From CAYLUN01 sp964386865 (GTDB lineage Bacteria; Verrucomicrobiota; Kiritimatiellia; RFP12; UBA1067): DNA of 64,000 bases. Both the position numbers and the translations under genes were made by a program. The first letter of the stretch is position 1; the number at the start of each line of letters is the position of its first letter. The notes under the pieces are model-generated. The model had not been told where the DNA came from. It saw nothing but the letters and a program-made list of their open reading frames with translations, and searched no databases. Shown here in pieces: positions 43,943 to 55,479 of the stretch. The DNA is taken from contig CAYLUN010000010.1 of the NCBI GenBank assembly GCA_964386865.1, forward strand, positions 49,641-113,640. Reading direction: 5' to 3'.

Positions 43943-46900
43943 ATGAAACGAAGCGTAATCATGTTGCTGGCGCTGGCAGGCGTATGGGCGGGTTTTGCGG
44001 CGAATCCGCCACAGTCGGTCTGGGACTCGGGCCTGCTGACGTCGGCAGTCGTTGCGCCCGAGGGGTTGCGCGCGGTAACCGACAAGACGCTGCTCCTGTC
44101 GGGGCGTCACGCCCTGCGCATGGACTCCGCCTGCCTGCCGGAAAAGCTCGAAGCCTTCTCGGTCAGCGCGTGGGTCAAGCCGGAAGCGTTCGACCCGTAC
44201 AACGAGATCTTCCGCATCGATTCGACAGAAGGCCGCGTGCTCTTCTCGTTTCAGGAGAAGGGCGCGGTCCTTTCGCTGGGGCTGGACGTTAACGGCACCT
44301 ACCAAGAGTGCGACGCGCGGATCAAGCCGGAGAGCGTGCTGGACGGCTGCTGGCATTTCGCGGCGGCGACGTTCGACGGCAAGGAGCAGCGCGTGTACCT
44401 CGACGGCGCGCTGATCGGCCAGTTGCCGCATGCGGGGACAGCGAAGGTCGCGCGCGTGCCGGGCTTCGTCGGCTCCTCAGGCGGACACGGCGAGTTCTTT
44501 CAAGGCGGGCTGGACGACCTGCGCCTGTATACGGTGGCGATCACGCCCGTGGCACTCGCAGCCACCTTTAAAACGGGAGCGTCGCAGGTGACGGCCCGCG
44601 CGTTGTCCGCCCTGCCCGCAGAGTGGAAGCCGCTTCTGCAGGAGCAGCCGACGTTTACCGCGATGCTGAGTGCGGCGCGCAAGGCGCTGTCGCAGAACGC
44701 GCGCAGCTGTCCTCCCGAGGTCAAGAACCTGTTCGCGATGACCTTGGCCGCACGGTTCCCGAACGAGTGCGCAACCTATGCCCGGCTTTACAGCCAGGCG
44801 CCCGCGCTCTTTCTCGCACAGGCCGATCTGAAAGGTCTGAAGCAAGCGCTCACCGATCAGCTCGAGTGCCTGACCGAGTACATGCCGCTGACGGAGGGGC
44901 AGTGGGCGCGGTGTCCGGCGTCGGCGAGGAGTGAGTGGCAAAAGCTCAAGGCGTGGTCCGACGCCATGAAAGCCCGGCTGGCGGAGGGAGGCCCGGCGCT
45001 GGAGACGGTGCTGCTCGACGCCGCGTCGGCCGACTGGCCCCAGGTGCCGCAACGCCCGTCCGTGGCCGAGCCGGTCGCGCCGTACGCCGTGCCGGCCACG
45101 CCCGAGCCGCGTGCGCTGACGCGGGAGGAGGCGCGGGCGGCGCTCGAGCGCGACTGGCTGTATCAGGTGGGGGACAAGCCCGACCTGGCGCAGGAAATCG
45201 CGCGGACGCGTGCGGTGGCGGCGCGGCTTTGCCTGCCAGCCGACGTGCTTGACAGCGTGGCGGCGAAAGCTCCGCTATCCGCAGAAAGGACGAAAGAGCT
45301 GTACCTCGAGGTGCGGCGCGTCAAGCGCGGGCTGATGCTGCGCAACCCGGTGGTCGATTTCTCACGGCTCCTGCTTGTGGACATGCCCTATCCGGCGGGG
45401 CGCGAGTGGCCGCACGAGACGCGTCACCGGCTCGGCTACATGGCCGTGCCGGGCGGGCAGTTGCTCGTGGTCGACGGGCTGTCGCTGGAGGGCCAGGTGC
45501 GGCGCCTGATGCCGCAGGCGCCGCTGCACGGCAGCTTCTGGCGGCCCGACCTCTCGTTCGACGGGCGGCGCGTGCTCTTCTGCTTCAAGCCGCATAACGA
45601 GAAAGCGTTCCACATCTACGAATGCAATCTGGATGGCACCGGGCTGCGGCAGCTCACGTCGGGGATCTATGACGACTTCGACCCCGTCTATCTGCCGGAC
45701 GGCAAGCACTATGTTTTCTCCTCCTCGCGCGGCCACACCTACGTGCGCTGCATGCCGCCGACCAACGCGTACAACCTGATGCGCGGAGGGCTCGACGGCG
45801 ACGAGCTCTTTTTCATCTCGGCCAACAACGAGCCGGACTACCTGCCGTCGGTGATGAACGACGGGCGCGTGATCTACACCCGCTGGGAGTACACCGACAA
45901 GCCGTTGTGGCGGTGTCAGAGTCTCTGGACCGTGAACCCGGACGGCACGCAGCCCAACACCTTCTGGGGCAACCAGTCGGTCTGGCCGGACCTGCTGAAG
46001 GATGCGCGCGCGATCCCCGGCAGCCGCCGTGTGATGTTTACGGGCAGCGCGCACCACAACTGGTTCGCGGGCAGTATCGGGATCGTGGATCCCGACAAAG
46101 GGGCGAATTTTCCGAACGGCCTGACCAAGGTCACGGCGGAGCTGGTGTGGCCGGAGAGCGGCGACGGGCCGACCAATCCGATCGAATCGCCGGACTACAA
46201 GGCGTACGGCAAGGTTGACGCCTATCAGACGCCGTATCCGCTGAGCGAGCGCGATTTTCTCGTGTCGGCGCGGCGCGACGGAAAGTTCGTTCTGTACCTG
46301 ATGGATACGGACGGAAACCGCGAGCTGCTTTACGAAGGCGTCAACCACATCTTCCACGCCCAGCCGATCCGGCCGCGGACCGTTCCTCCCGTCATGCCCG
46401 ACCGCGTCACGTGGCCCACGAGGGCGGAGCGACTCAACCCCGAGGGCGGCACGATCTACAGCGCGAACGTCTACCACGGCGCGCCGGCCGCGCTCCAGGG
46501 CAAGGCCAAGTTCATGCGGATTCTGCACATCGAGCAGAAGACCTACACCTACTGGAACCGGCGCCCCGCGCTTTCCACCGGCCCCGTGGTTTCGCTCGTG
46601 CAGTCCGACGGCGTGAAGCGCGTCCTCGGCACCGTGCCGATCCACCCCGACGGCTCGTGCTGGTTTAGGGTGCCGTCCGGCGTAGCCCTCCACTTCCAGC
46701 TTTTGGATGAGCAGCACCGAGCGCTCCAGACCATGCGTAGCTTCGTGAATGTCATGCCGGGTGAAACCCGCGGCTGCCTCGGCTGCCACGAGCAGCAAAT
46801 GGGTGCGGCCCGGGCAAAAGCAGTCCCGAGGGTGGCCGATGCGATCACGCCTGTGCCGTGGGCTTACACGGCCGATTTCGTTGTGGCGCCCGAGGGGTGT

Positions 46901-47515
46901 CAGACGCTCGCTCAAGCCATCGGGAACGGCGCGAGCGCCGCGCTGCGGGCCGACGCGCAGAAAGCCGCGCACACCGCGCGCTTCGGCACGTCGGTGAGCT
47001 ATCTGAAGGACGTGCAGCCTGTGCTCGACCGGTATTGCGGCACGTGCCACCAGGGCGAGGGCGAAGGGCGCAAGACGCTTGACCTGACGCTGCGCAGCTA
47101 TGAGCCCTACATGACGCTGGTCGGCCGGCCCGGCTGGGGCCGGACTAATGCCATTCCCGAGAAGATGCCCGGATATGATTTGGCTGGCACACTCAAGGTG
47201 GAAAACTACAGCACGGTCGATCCCGAAGCTTACCGCACGCCGGTGCCCATGACGCGGCTGTCCTACACGAGCAAGCTGGTGGCGCTGGCGTCAAGCGGCA
47301 AGCACCACAACGTGAAGGTCGATCCCTATAGCCTGTTGCGCTTGACACTCTGGGTTGATACGATGTGTACGTATCTTTCTGACGAAGACATCCGAGCTGA
47401 GGACGACCCGGTATTTCAAGGCTCGGATTGGCTGGCGATCAAGCCGCGGCTGAAGAGCGCGCCCGTGGTGATCCGGCCGGGGCCGTTCCCGGCGGACGCG
47501 GCGGAAAGGGAGTAG
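43943..47515 (+). CDS. HZSalpha-like propeller dihaem protein D with N-terminal LamG domain
   Basis: A 1190-residue exported protein. ATG 43943 (GGGGGAG leader) yields a signal peptide ending near GFAA. Residues about 25-205 are a LamG/concanavalin domain (SVSAWVKPEAFDPYNEIFRI, GGLDDLRLYTVAIT). A helical region, a PD40 propeller (about 470-790; NDGRVIYTRWEYTD near 640) and an HZSalpha-like middle domain (GTVPIHPDGSCWFRVPSG near 895) follow. Haem sites are CLGCH at 945-949 and CGTCH at 1032-1036; the 87-residue spacing is longer than in its paralogues (50-52) because of an insert between them. The terminal module KHHNVKVD and LWVDTMCT is retained. Confidence 0.85.
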   Translation: MKRSVIMLLALAGVWAGFAANPPQSVWDSGLLTSAVVAPEGLRAVTDKTLLLSGRHALRMDSACLPEKLEAFSVSAWVKPEAFDPYNEIFRIDSTEGRVLFSFQEKGAVLSLGLDVNGTYQECDARIKPESVLDGCWHFAAATFDGKEQRVYLDGALIGQLPHAGTAKVARVPGFVGSSGGHGEFFQGGLDDLRLYTVAITPVALAATFKTGASQVTARALSALPAEWKPLLQEQPTFTAMLSAARKALSQNARSCPPEVKNLFAMTLAARFPNECATYARLYSQAPALFLAQADLKGLKQALTDQLECLTEYMPLTEGQWARCPASARSEWQKLKAWSDAMKARLAEGGPALETVLLDAASADWPQVPQRPSVAEPVAPYAVPATPEPRALTREEARAALERDWLYQVGDKPDLAQEIARTRAVAARLCLPADVLDSVAAKAPLSAERTKELYLEVRRVKRGLMLRNPVVDFSRLLLVDMPYPAGREWPHETRHRLGYMAVPGGQLLVVDGLSLEGQVRRLMPQAPLHGSFWRPDLSFDGRRVLFCFKPHNEKAFHIYECNLDGTGLRQLTSGIYDDFDPVYLPDGKHYVFSSSRGHTYVRCMPPTNAYNLMRGGLDGDELFFISANNEPDYLPSVMNDGRVIYTRWEYTDKPLWRCQSLWTVNPDGTQPNTFWGNQSVWPDLLKDARAIPGSRRVMFTGSAHHNWFAGSIGIVDPDKGANFPNGLTKVTAELVWPESGDGPTNPIESPDYKAYGKVDAYQTPYPLSERDFLVSARRDGKFVLYLMDTDGNRELLYEGVNHIFHAQPIRPRTVPPVMPDRVTWPTRAERLNPEGGTIYSANVYHGAPAALQGKAKFMRILHIEQKTYTYWNRRPALSTGPVVSLVQSDGVKRVLGTVPIHPDGSCWFRVPSGVALHFQLLDEQHRALQTMRSFVNVMPGETRGCLGCHEQQMGAARAKAVPRVADAITPVPWAYTADFVVAPEGCQTLAQAIGNGASAALRADAQKAAHTARFGTSVSYLKDVQPVLDRYCGTCHQGEGEGRKTLDLTLRSYEPYMTLVGRPGWGRTNAIPEKMPGYDLAGTLKVENYSTVDPEAYRTPVPMTRLSYTSKLVALASSGKHHNVKVDPYSLLRLTLWVDTMCTYLSDEDIRAEDDPVFQGSDWLAIKPRLKSAPVVIRPGPFPADAAERE

Positions 47516-47521
47516 GGCGGC

Positions 47522-47593
47522 GGACGGCGTGGAAGCCGTCCCTCCTGTGCCGGGCCGAAGCGGCGTGGGAGGGCCGGGTTCCACCCCGGCCGA
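47522..47593 (+). repeat. Double-hairpin palindromic repeat, copy B
   Basis: GGACGGC-GTGGAA-GCCGTCC and GGCCGGG-TTCCA-CCCCGGCC begin 6 bases past the stop of protein D and run into a transposase remnant. It matches copy A at 43764 in both hairpins. Confidence 0.8.
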
Positions 47594-47762
47594 TACCGAC
47601 CGTGCAATCTGGCAACGTGACGTCTGGGACACGCAGCTGCGCAGCGGTCAGCATTATCATGAAAAGTGGGAGTATGTCCGCATGAATCCGGTTCGTAAGA
47701 TGTTGACTGACGATCCGGCTCAATGGTCGTTTCAGGGTGAACTGAATGAATTACTGTGGTAA
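47592..47762 (+). pseudogene. C-terminal remnant of REP-associated tyrosine transposase (Y1 type)
   Basis: The frame ending at 47762 reads WQRDVWDTQLRSGQHYHEKW then EYVRMNPVRKMLTDDPAQWS and FQGELNELLW. This matches the conserved C-terminal end of RAYT/Y1-type transposases as known from other genomes (RDFWDTQLR...EKWEYVR.NPVR...W.YQG). The N-terminal catalytic part, including the HUH motif and the catalytic Tyr region, is missing, so it is a decayed fragment. It directly abuts palindromic repeat copy B, the usual partner of such transposases, and ends 18 bases before the next HZSalpha-like gene. Confidence 0.75.
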
Positions 47763-47780
47763 GTATTGAAAAGGACGGAA

Positions 47781-51125
<3,345 letters not shown>

Positions 51126-51140
51126 GAGCGAGGTGAGGTA

Positions 51141-51665
51141 ATGACGACATCACGACGCAGATTCATGGTGGGTGGCCCGGCGCTGGCGGCTGCGGGATAC
51201 GCGGCTGGGGCGAGGGCGGACGAGGCGTCGGCTGTAGCCGGCGCGTCGTTCAAGCTGGTTCCAATCGGCCGGGCCGAGGTCAAGGAGGGGTCGTTCGCGG
51301 TCCGCCTCTTCGATGCGTATGCGGAGGGCCTGCTGGGCCTGGAGCAGTGGTCGCACGTCAACGTGTTCTACTGGCTCGACAAGAGCGACACGCCTGAAAA
51401 CCGCAAGGTGCTGCGCGTGCATCCGCGCGGGAAGAGCGAGAACCCGCTCACGGGCGTCTTCGCGTGCCGCTCGCCGCACCGGCCGAACCTCATCGCGCTG
51501 ACCGTCTGCCGCATCGTGGGCGTGGAGGGCGGCCTGGTGCGCCTCGACGCGCTCGACGCGCTCGACGGGACGCCCGTACTGGATATCAAGCCGTTCATCC
51601 CGCCAGACGCACCCGCGCAGGGTGTCAAGGTGCCCGATTGGGCCCGGCGCGGGCCGGGCAAGTAG
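51141..51665 (+). CDS. Tat-exported TsaA/TrmO-fold protein
   Basis: A 174-residue protein with a twin-arginine signal (TSRRRFMVGG followed by a hydrophobic stretch to AGARA) and then a TrmO/TsaA (UPF0066) fold: WSHVNVFYWLDK, HPRGKSENPLTGVFACRSPH and LDALDGTPVLDIKPFIP. Cytoplasmic TrmO methylates t6A37 of tRNA using S-adenosylmethionine, neither of which is expected outside the membrane. The export signal therefore points to another ligand or role. It is tightly linked to HZSalpha-like protein E (15-base gap, GAGGTGAGG leader). Placement in the fold family is fairly firm; function is unknown. Confidence 0.8.
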   Translation: MTTSRRRFMVGGPALAAAGYAAGARADEASAVAGASFKLVPIGRAEVKEGSFAVRLFDAYAEGLLGLEQWSHVNVFYWLDKSDTPENRKVLRVHPRGKSENPLTGVFACRSPHRPNLIALTVCRIVGVEGGLVRLDALDALDGTPVLDIKPFIPPDAPAQGVKVPDWARRGPGK

Positions 51666-51696
51666 GGGCCGGGGTGGGTGAACAACGGGTTTGCGG

Positions 51697-51726
51697 TTGT
51701 GTCTCTGAAAGAAGACCTGCTATAGT
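51697..51726 (+). promoter_or_regulatory. Promoter TTGTGT-18-TATAGT in an AT-rich patch
   Basis: The -35 at 51697 and -10 at 51721 lie in a local AT-rich stretch continuing to about 51740. It would serve the YAWGENVGW-repeat gene, leaving a leader of about 85 bases. Confidence 0.55.
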
Positions 51727-51817
51727 ATATCTATATTAAGCGGTGTCCCGTTCGGTGGCAGCTGAAGCGGCTCTCAGCGTGTTCGCATAATAGGGCCAAT
51801 AACGTCGGAGGTGTTCC

Positions 51818-52657
51818 GTGCATGAAAAACTGTGGACGGGTGTCGCGTTGCTGGCTTGGGCTGCGGGGTCGCTGGCAGGCAACACCGGAACGGATCCGGC
51901 GGCAAAGTACGCGTGGGGCGAGAATGTCGGCTGGGCCGATGCGGCGCCGGCGAGCAACGAAGTGACCGTTTACTTTGACGGGACATCGGGCTGGCTGTCG
52001 GGCTACGCGTGGGGCGAGAACGTCGGGTGGATCCGGATGGGTGGCGTTGTGGGCGGACCGTATGCCAACACCACCAGCAACAACTGGGGGGTGAATCTGG
52101 CGGCTGGCGGCCGGCTCTCCGGGTACGCGTGGGGCGAGAACGTGGGCTGGATCAACTTTGGCGATGCGCAGTGCGATGCGGCGATCAATCCGGCGACCGG
52201 CGAATTTTCTGGCTACGCGTGGGGCGAGAACATTGGATGGCTGAGCTTCAAGGGGGCCTCGCCGGACTACGGGGTGCGGACGCTGGCTTTTGACACGCAA
52301 GCTATGGGTACGCCGAACTGGTGGCTGTACAACTACGACGTGGCTGAAGACTACGACGCCGGAGACGGCGTGGCGGCCTGGAAGAAATATGTGATGGACG
52401 TAGACCCGACGGTCACGGACAACGGTCTGCGCATCACGGCGGTGTCGAACGCGGCGAGTGTGCGAGCAGTGTCCTTTACTCCCACGTCTGCCCGCCGCTA
52501 CTACACGCTCTCGCGGAGCTACGGCTTAGTGTCGGGCCGGTGGCTCGACGTGGCCGGGCAGACGCGCGTGGCGGGCTTCAGCGGGGAGCAGACCCTGGTG
52601 GAGACCAACGAGGCTGCGCGGTCGTTCTACCGCGTGCGCGTGTCGGTGGCGCCGTGA
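51818..52657 (+). CDS. Secreted protein with four YAWGENVGW repeats
   Basis: A 279-residue exported protein. The start is GTG 51818 (GGAGGTG just upstream); the ATG at 51822 is out of frame. A signal peptide ends near GSLAG. The unit YAWGEN(V/I)GW occurs four times, at nucleotide positions 51908, 52004, 52124 and 52214, spaced by 32, 40 and 30 residues, three times followed by (I/L)x(F/M)-type strands. The C-terminal 90 residues look like a beta-sandwich or sorting-type domain (RRYYTLSRSYGLVSGRWLDV). I know such repeats only from uncharacterised surface proteins; no enzymatic motif is visible. Confidence 0.75.
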   Translation: MHEKLWTGVALLAWAAGSLAGNTGTDPAAKYAWGENVGWADAAPASNEVTVYFDGTSGWLSGYAWGENVGWIRMGGVVGGPYANTTSNNWGVNLAAGGRLSGYAWGENVGWINFGDAQCDAAINPATGEFSGYAWGENIGWLSFKGASPDYGVRTLAFDTQAMGTPNWWLYNYDVAEDYDAGDGVAAWKKYVMDVDPTVTDNGLRITAVSNAASVRAVSFTPTSARRYYTLSRSYGLVSGRWLDVAGQTRVAGFSGEQTLVETNEAARSFYRVRVSVAP

Positions 52658-52670
52658 CCGGGAGGCGGAA

Positions 52671-52727
52671 GTCGGAGATCAGAGGTCAGAGGTCAGAGAT
52701 CAGAGGTCGGAGGTCAGAGGTCGGAAG
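52671..52727 (+). repeat. Heptanucleotide tandem repeat (GTCAGAG-type)
   Basis: About eight degenerate 7-base units (GTCAGAG, GTCGGAG, ATCAGAG) occupy most of the gap between the YAWGENVGW gene and the first SUMF1 gene. A short similar patch occurs at 4930-4950. Confidence 0.75.
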
Positions 52728-52743
52728 AAGGAGTGGGACGCGT

Positions 52744-53928
52744 ATGAAGGCTGACAAGCGGATGATGCGGCGGACGGTTGCAGTTGCGCTGGCGCTCGGG
52801 CTGGCAGGGGCGGCGCGGGCTGGGAGCTTGACGCCGCCCGGCGCGCCGGCTCCGACCATGAACTCGCTGACGGAGCTTTATCAGAAGCTGACGAATACGC
52901 TGGCAGAAGTGCAGGCGGCCAATCAGCGGCTGACGAACACGCTGGCCCACGTGCAGCTTGCCAACCAGAGGCTGACGAACACGCTGGACGCCGTGCAGAT
53001 CACCCAGCAGAGCCTGACCGATATGCGGTCCGTTCTGTCTGCTTCCGGGATGCAGCAGACCTCCGGAAGCATGGTGTTGATCCCGGCGGGGAGCTTCGTG
53101 ATGGGCGCCTGCACGAACGTTGGCCAGGAGGGCATCAGCGACGGTGAGCCTCAGCACACGGTCAACGTGAGTGGCTTCTATATGGATAAGTACGAGGTGG
53201 CAAGCAACCTGTGGCGCGAGGTCTACACGTGGGCCACGAACCGCGGCTATTCGTTCGCGAACCCGGGCGCGTGCAAGGCGCCCGGACATCCGGTTCAGAC
53301 GGTGAGGTGGCGCGACTGCTTAGCCTGGTGCAACGCGCGCAGCCAGCGGGACGGGTTTGCGCCGTGCTACACCAACGCGAACGGCGCTGTCTACACGAAC
53401 AGCACCCCCGATTTTCTTGGTGACTGCAACTGGTCTGCGTCTGGCTACCGGCTGCCGACGGAGGCGGAGTGGGAGAAGGCTGCGCGCGGAGGACTAGCGA
53501 ACATGCGTTTCCCGTGGGGTGACGCGAACACGATCCAACACGCGCGGGCGAATTACTACAGCTACTGGGTCGCGGGAAAGCCCTACTACAGCTATGATGC
53601 GAGCTCAACCCCTGCGCTGCACCCGTCCTACAGCACGGGCGGCTCGCCTTACACGAGCCCGGTCGGGTCGTTCGTGGCGAACGGATACGGGCTGTACGAC
53701 ATGGCGGGCAACGTGCTCGAGTGGTGTTGGGACTGGTACCATTCTGCCTATTACTCGGTTTCGCCTTTATCCGATCCTCGGGGCCCGTCCTCGTTGGCTG
53801 AACGCGTGCTGCGAGGGGGGAACTGGAACGACTTCCCGTATTTCAGCCGCTCCGCCCACCGCTACAAAGCTGACCCGTCGCTGCTCGTAAGTTATGTGGG
53901 ATTCAGAACGGTGCGGCGGGCTCCGTGA
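52744..53928 (+). CDS. Secreted coiled-coil / SUMF1-fold protein, copy 1
   Basis: A 394-residue exported protein. After the signal peptide (ending AGAARA) comes a coiled coil built from 14-residue repeats (LTNTLAEVQAANQR, LTNTLAHVQLANQR, LTNTLDAVQITQQS; residues about 45-95). Residues about 110-392 are an FGE/SUMF1 fold: MVLIPAGSFVMGACTNV, YRLPTEAEWEKAARGG, NGYGLYDMAGNVLEWCWDW, RVLRGGNW and YVGFRTVRR. The paired active-site Cys of formylglycine-generating enzymes are absent (YFSRSAHRYK instead), so it is not predicted to mature sulfatases. It is a tandem duplicate of the next gene. Confidence 0.85.
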   Translation: MKADKRMMRRTVAVALALGLAGAARAGSLTPPGAPAPTMNSLTELYQKLTNTLAEVQAANQRLTNTLAHVQLANQRLTNTLDAVQITQQSLTDMRSVLSASGMQQTSGSMVLIPAGSFVMGACTNVGQEGISDGEPQHTVNVSGFYMDKYEVASNLWREVYTWATNRGYSFANPGACKAPGHPVQTVRWRDCLAWCNARSQRDGFAPCYTNANGAVYTNSTPDFLGDCNWSASGYRLPTEAEWEKAARGGLANMRFPWGDANTIQHARANYYSYWVAGKPYYSYDASSTPALHPSYSTGGSPYTSPVGSFVANGYGLYDMAGNVLEWCWDWYHSAYYSVSPLSDPRGPSSLAERVLRGGNWNDFPYFSRSAHRYKADPSLLVSYVGFRTVRRAP

Positions 53929-54011
53929 CGCTGTCGGGCGGGTGGCGCAACTGGATGAGCGGCGCGGAACCGTGTTGAGAGCGAGGTGGCGAACGTCGGA
54001 GAGAGGTGACT

Positions 54012-55253
54012 ATGAAACGAGCGGACACGCGGATGATGTGGCGGACGGTTGCTGTTGCGCTGGCGCTCGGGCTGGCGGGGGCGGCGCGGGCTGGGAGCTT
54101 GACGCCGCCCGGCGCGCCGGCTCCGACCATGAACTCGCTGACGGAGCTTTATCAGAAGCTGACAAACAGTCTGGCGGAGGTTCAGGCGGCCAACCAGAGG
54201 CTGACGAATGCGCTCGCGGAGATTCAGGCCACGAAGCAGCAGGTGACGAACACGCTGGCCCAGACGCAGCTCGCGAATCAGCGGCTGACGAACACCTTGG
54301 CCGCGGTTCAAGCCACGAGGCAGGAGGTGCTCGACAACCAGCAGAGTTTGTCCGACCTCGAGCGACGGCTGGTGGCGTCAGGCACTCTGCCGTCGACGAC
54401 CGGGAGCCAGGTGCTGATTCCGGCGGGGAGTTTCGTGATGGGCGCCTGCACGAACGTCGGGCAGGAATCCTATTCGGGCGAGCTACCCCAGCACACGGTA
54501 AACATCAGTGCGTTCTACATGGACAAGTACGAGGTGACGAGCACCCTCTGGCGCGAGGTTTACCTGTGGACGACGAACCGGGGGTACGTGTTTGCGAACG
54601 CCGGAACCTTCAAGGGCGTCGGCCACCCGGTACAAACCGTCACGTGGCACGACTGCATCGCCTGGTGCAACGCACGCAGCCAGCGCGACGGGTTCACGCC
54701 GTGTTATACCAATGCGAGCGGCGCGGCGTACACGAACAGCGTAGTTGCCTTCGCGGGCGGTTGCGACTGGAGCGCGGACGGTTACCGGCTGCCGACCGAG
54801 GCGGAGTGGGAGAAGGCGGCTCGGGGCGGAGAGGTGAACCGGCGTTTCCCGTGGGGCGACGCGAATACGGGTCAGCACGCGCGGGCGAACTATTTCAGCA
54901 ACTGGTCATTTTTCAGCTACGACACGAGCCCGACTTCCGGGTATCATCCCGAGTACGATAGTGGCAGCCTGCCCTACACCAGCCCCGTCGGGTCGTTCGC
55001 GCCGAACGGGTACGGGCTATACGATATGATGGGGAACGTGAATGAGTGGTGCTGGGATAGTCTGTCGTATACCTACTACAGCAGTTCGCCGGGGAGCGAC
55101 CCGCGGGGCCCAATTTCGGGCGCTTCCCGCGTGTTACGGGGTGGCGCGTGGAACAGTTACGTGGTCTACTGCCGTGCCGCAGATCGCAACTATAACACAC
55201 CGGTGAGCAGCGATTACAACACGGGCTTTCGCACGGTGAGAAGGGCGCACTGA
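54012..55253 (+). CDS. Secreted coiled-coil / SUMF1-fold protein, copy 2
   Basis: A 413-residue paralogue of the preceding gene. The signal region and following sequence (TVAVALALGLAGAARAGSLT and on to LTELYQKLTN) are almost identical to copy 1. The coiled coil is longer, with four or five 14-residue units (LTNSLAEVQAANQR, LTNALAEIQATKQQ, VTNTLAQTQLANQR, LTNTLAAVQATRQE). The SUMF1 fold follows: VLIPAGSFVMGACTNVG, YRLPTEAEWEKAARGG, GYGLYDMMGNVNEWCWD, LRGGAW. One Cys is present near the fold's active-site strand (VVYCRAADRN) but not the catalytic pair. It is probably exported and oligomeric through the coiled coil. Confidence 0.85.
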   Translation: MKRADTRMMWRTVAVALALGLAGAARAGSLTPPGAPAPTMNSLTELYQKLTNSLAEVQAANQRLTNALAEIQATKQQVTNTLAQTQLANQRLTNTLAAVQATRQEVLDNQQSLSDLERRLVASGTLPSTTGSQVLIPAGSFVMGACTNVGQESYSGELPQHTVNISAFYMDKYEVTSTLWREVYLWTTNRGYVFANAGTFKGVGHPVQTVTWHDCIAWCNARSQRDGFTPCYTNASGAAYTNSVVAFAGGCDWSADGYRLPTEAEWEKAARGGEVNRRFPWGDANTGQHARANYFSNWSFFSYDTSPTSGYHPEYDSGSLPYTSPVGSFAPNGYGLYDMMGNVNEWCWDSLSYTYYSSSPGSDPRGPISGASRVLRGGAWNSYVVYCRAADRNYNTPVSSDYNTGFRTVRRAH

Positions 55254-55479
55254 CTTCGCCTTTTGTGCATGCCGCGAGTGAGGTTCACGCCAACAGAGCC
55301 GAGACGGTCTGTGCCAGAACCGGGGCTGGCGCAGCCGGCCAGGCTGTTCGTCTGTTGTGCCGGCTTTAGCCGGCCCAGAGCACCTGTCGGAGCCCTGTTG
55401 CACATGAGCGCCAAACCGGATTAGGAAGGCGCTCCACATAATCCGGGCTTCGCGTTTCGCGCTAAAACAGTGCTCGCAC

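Noticed and set aside
52744..55253. Annotation of the SUMF1 proteins as sulfatase-maturing FGEs
   Set aside because: The catalytic Cys pair is missing in both, and both carry signal peptides and coiled coils.
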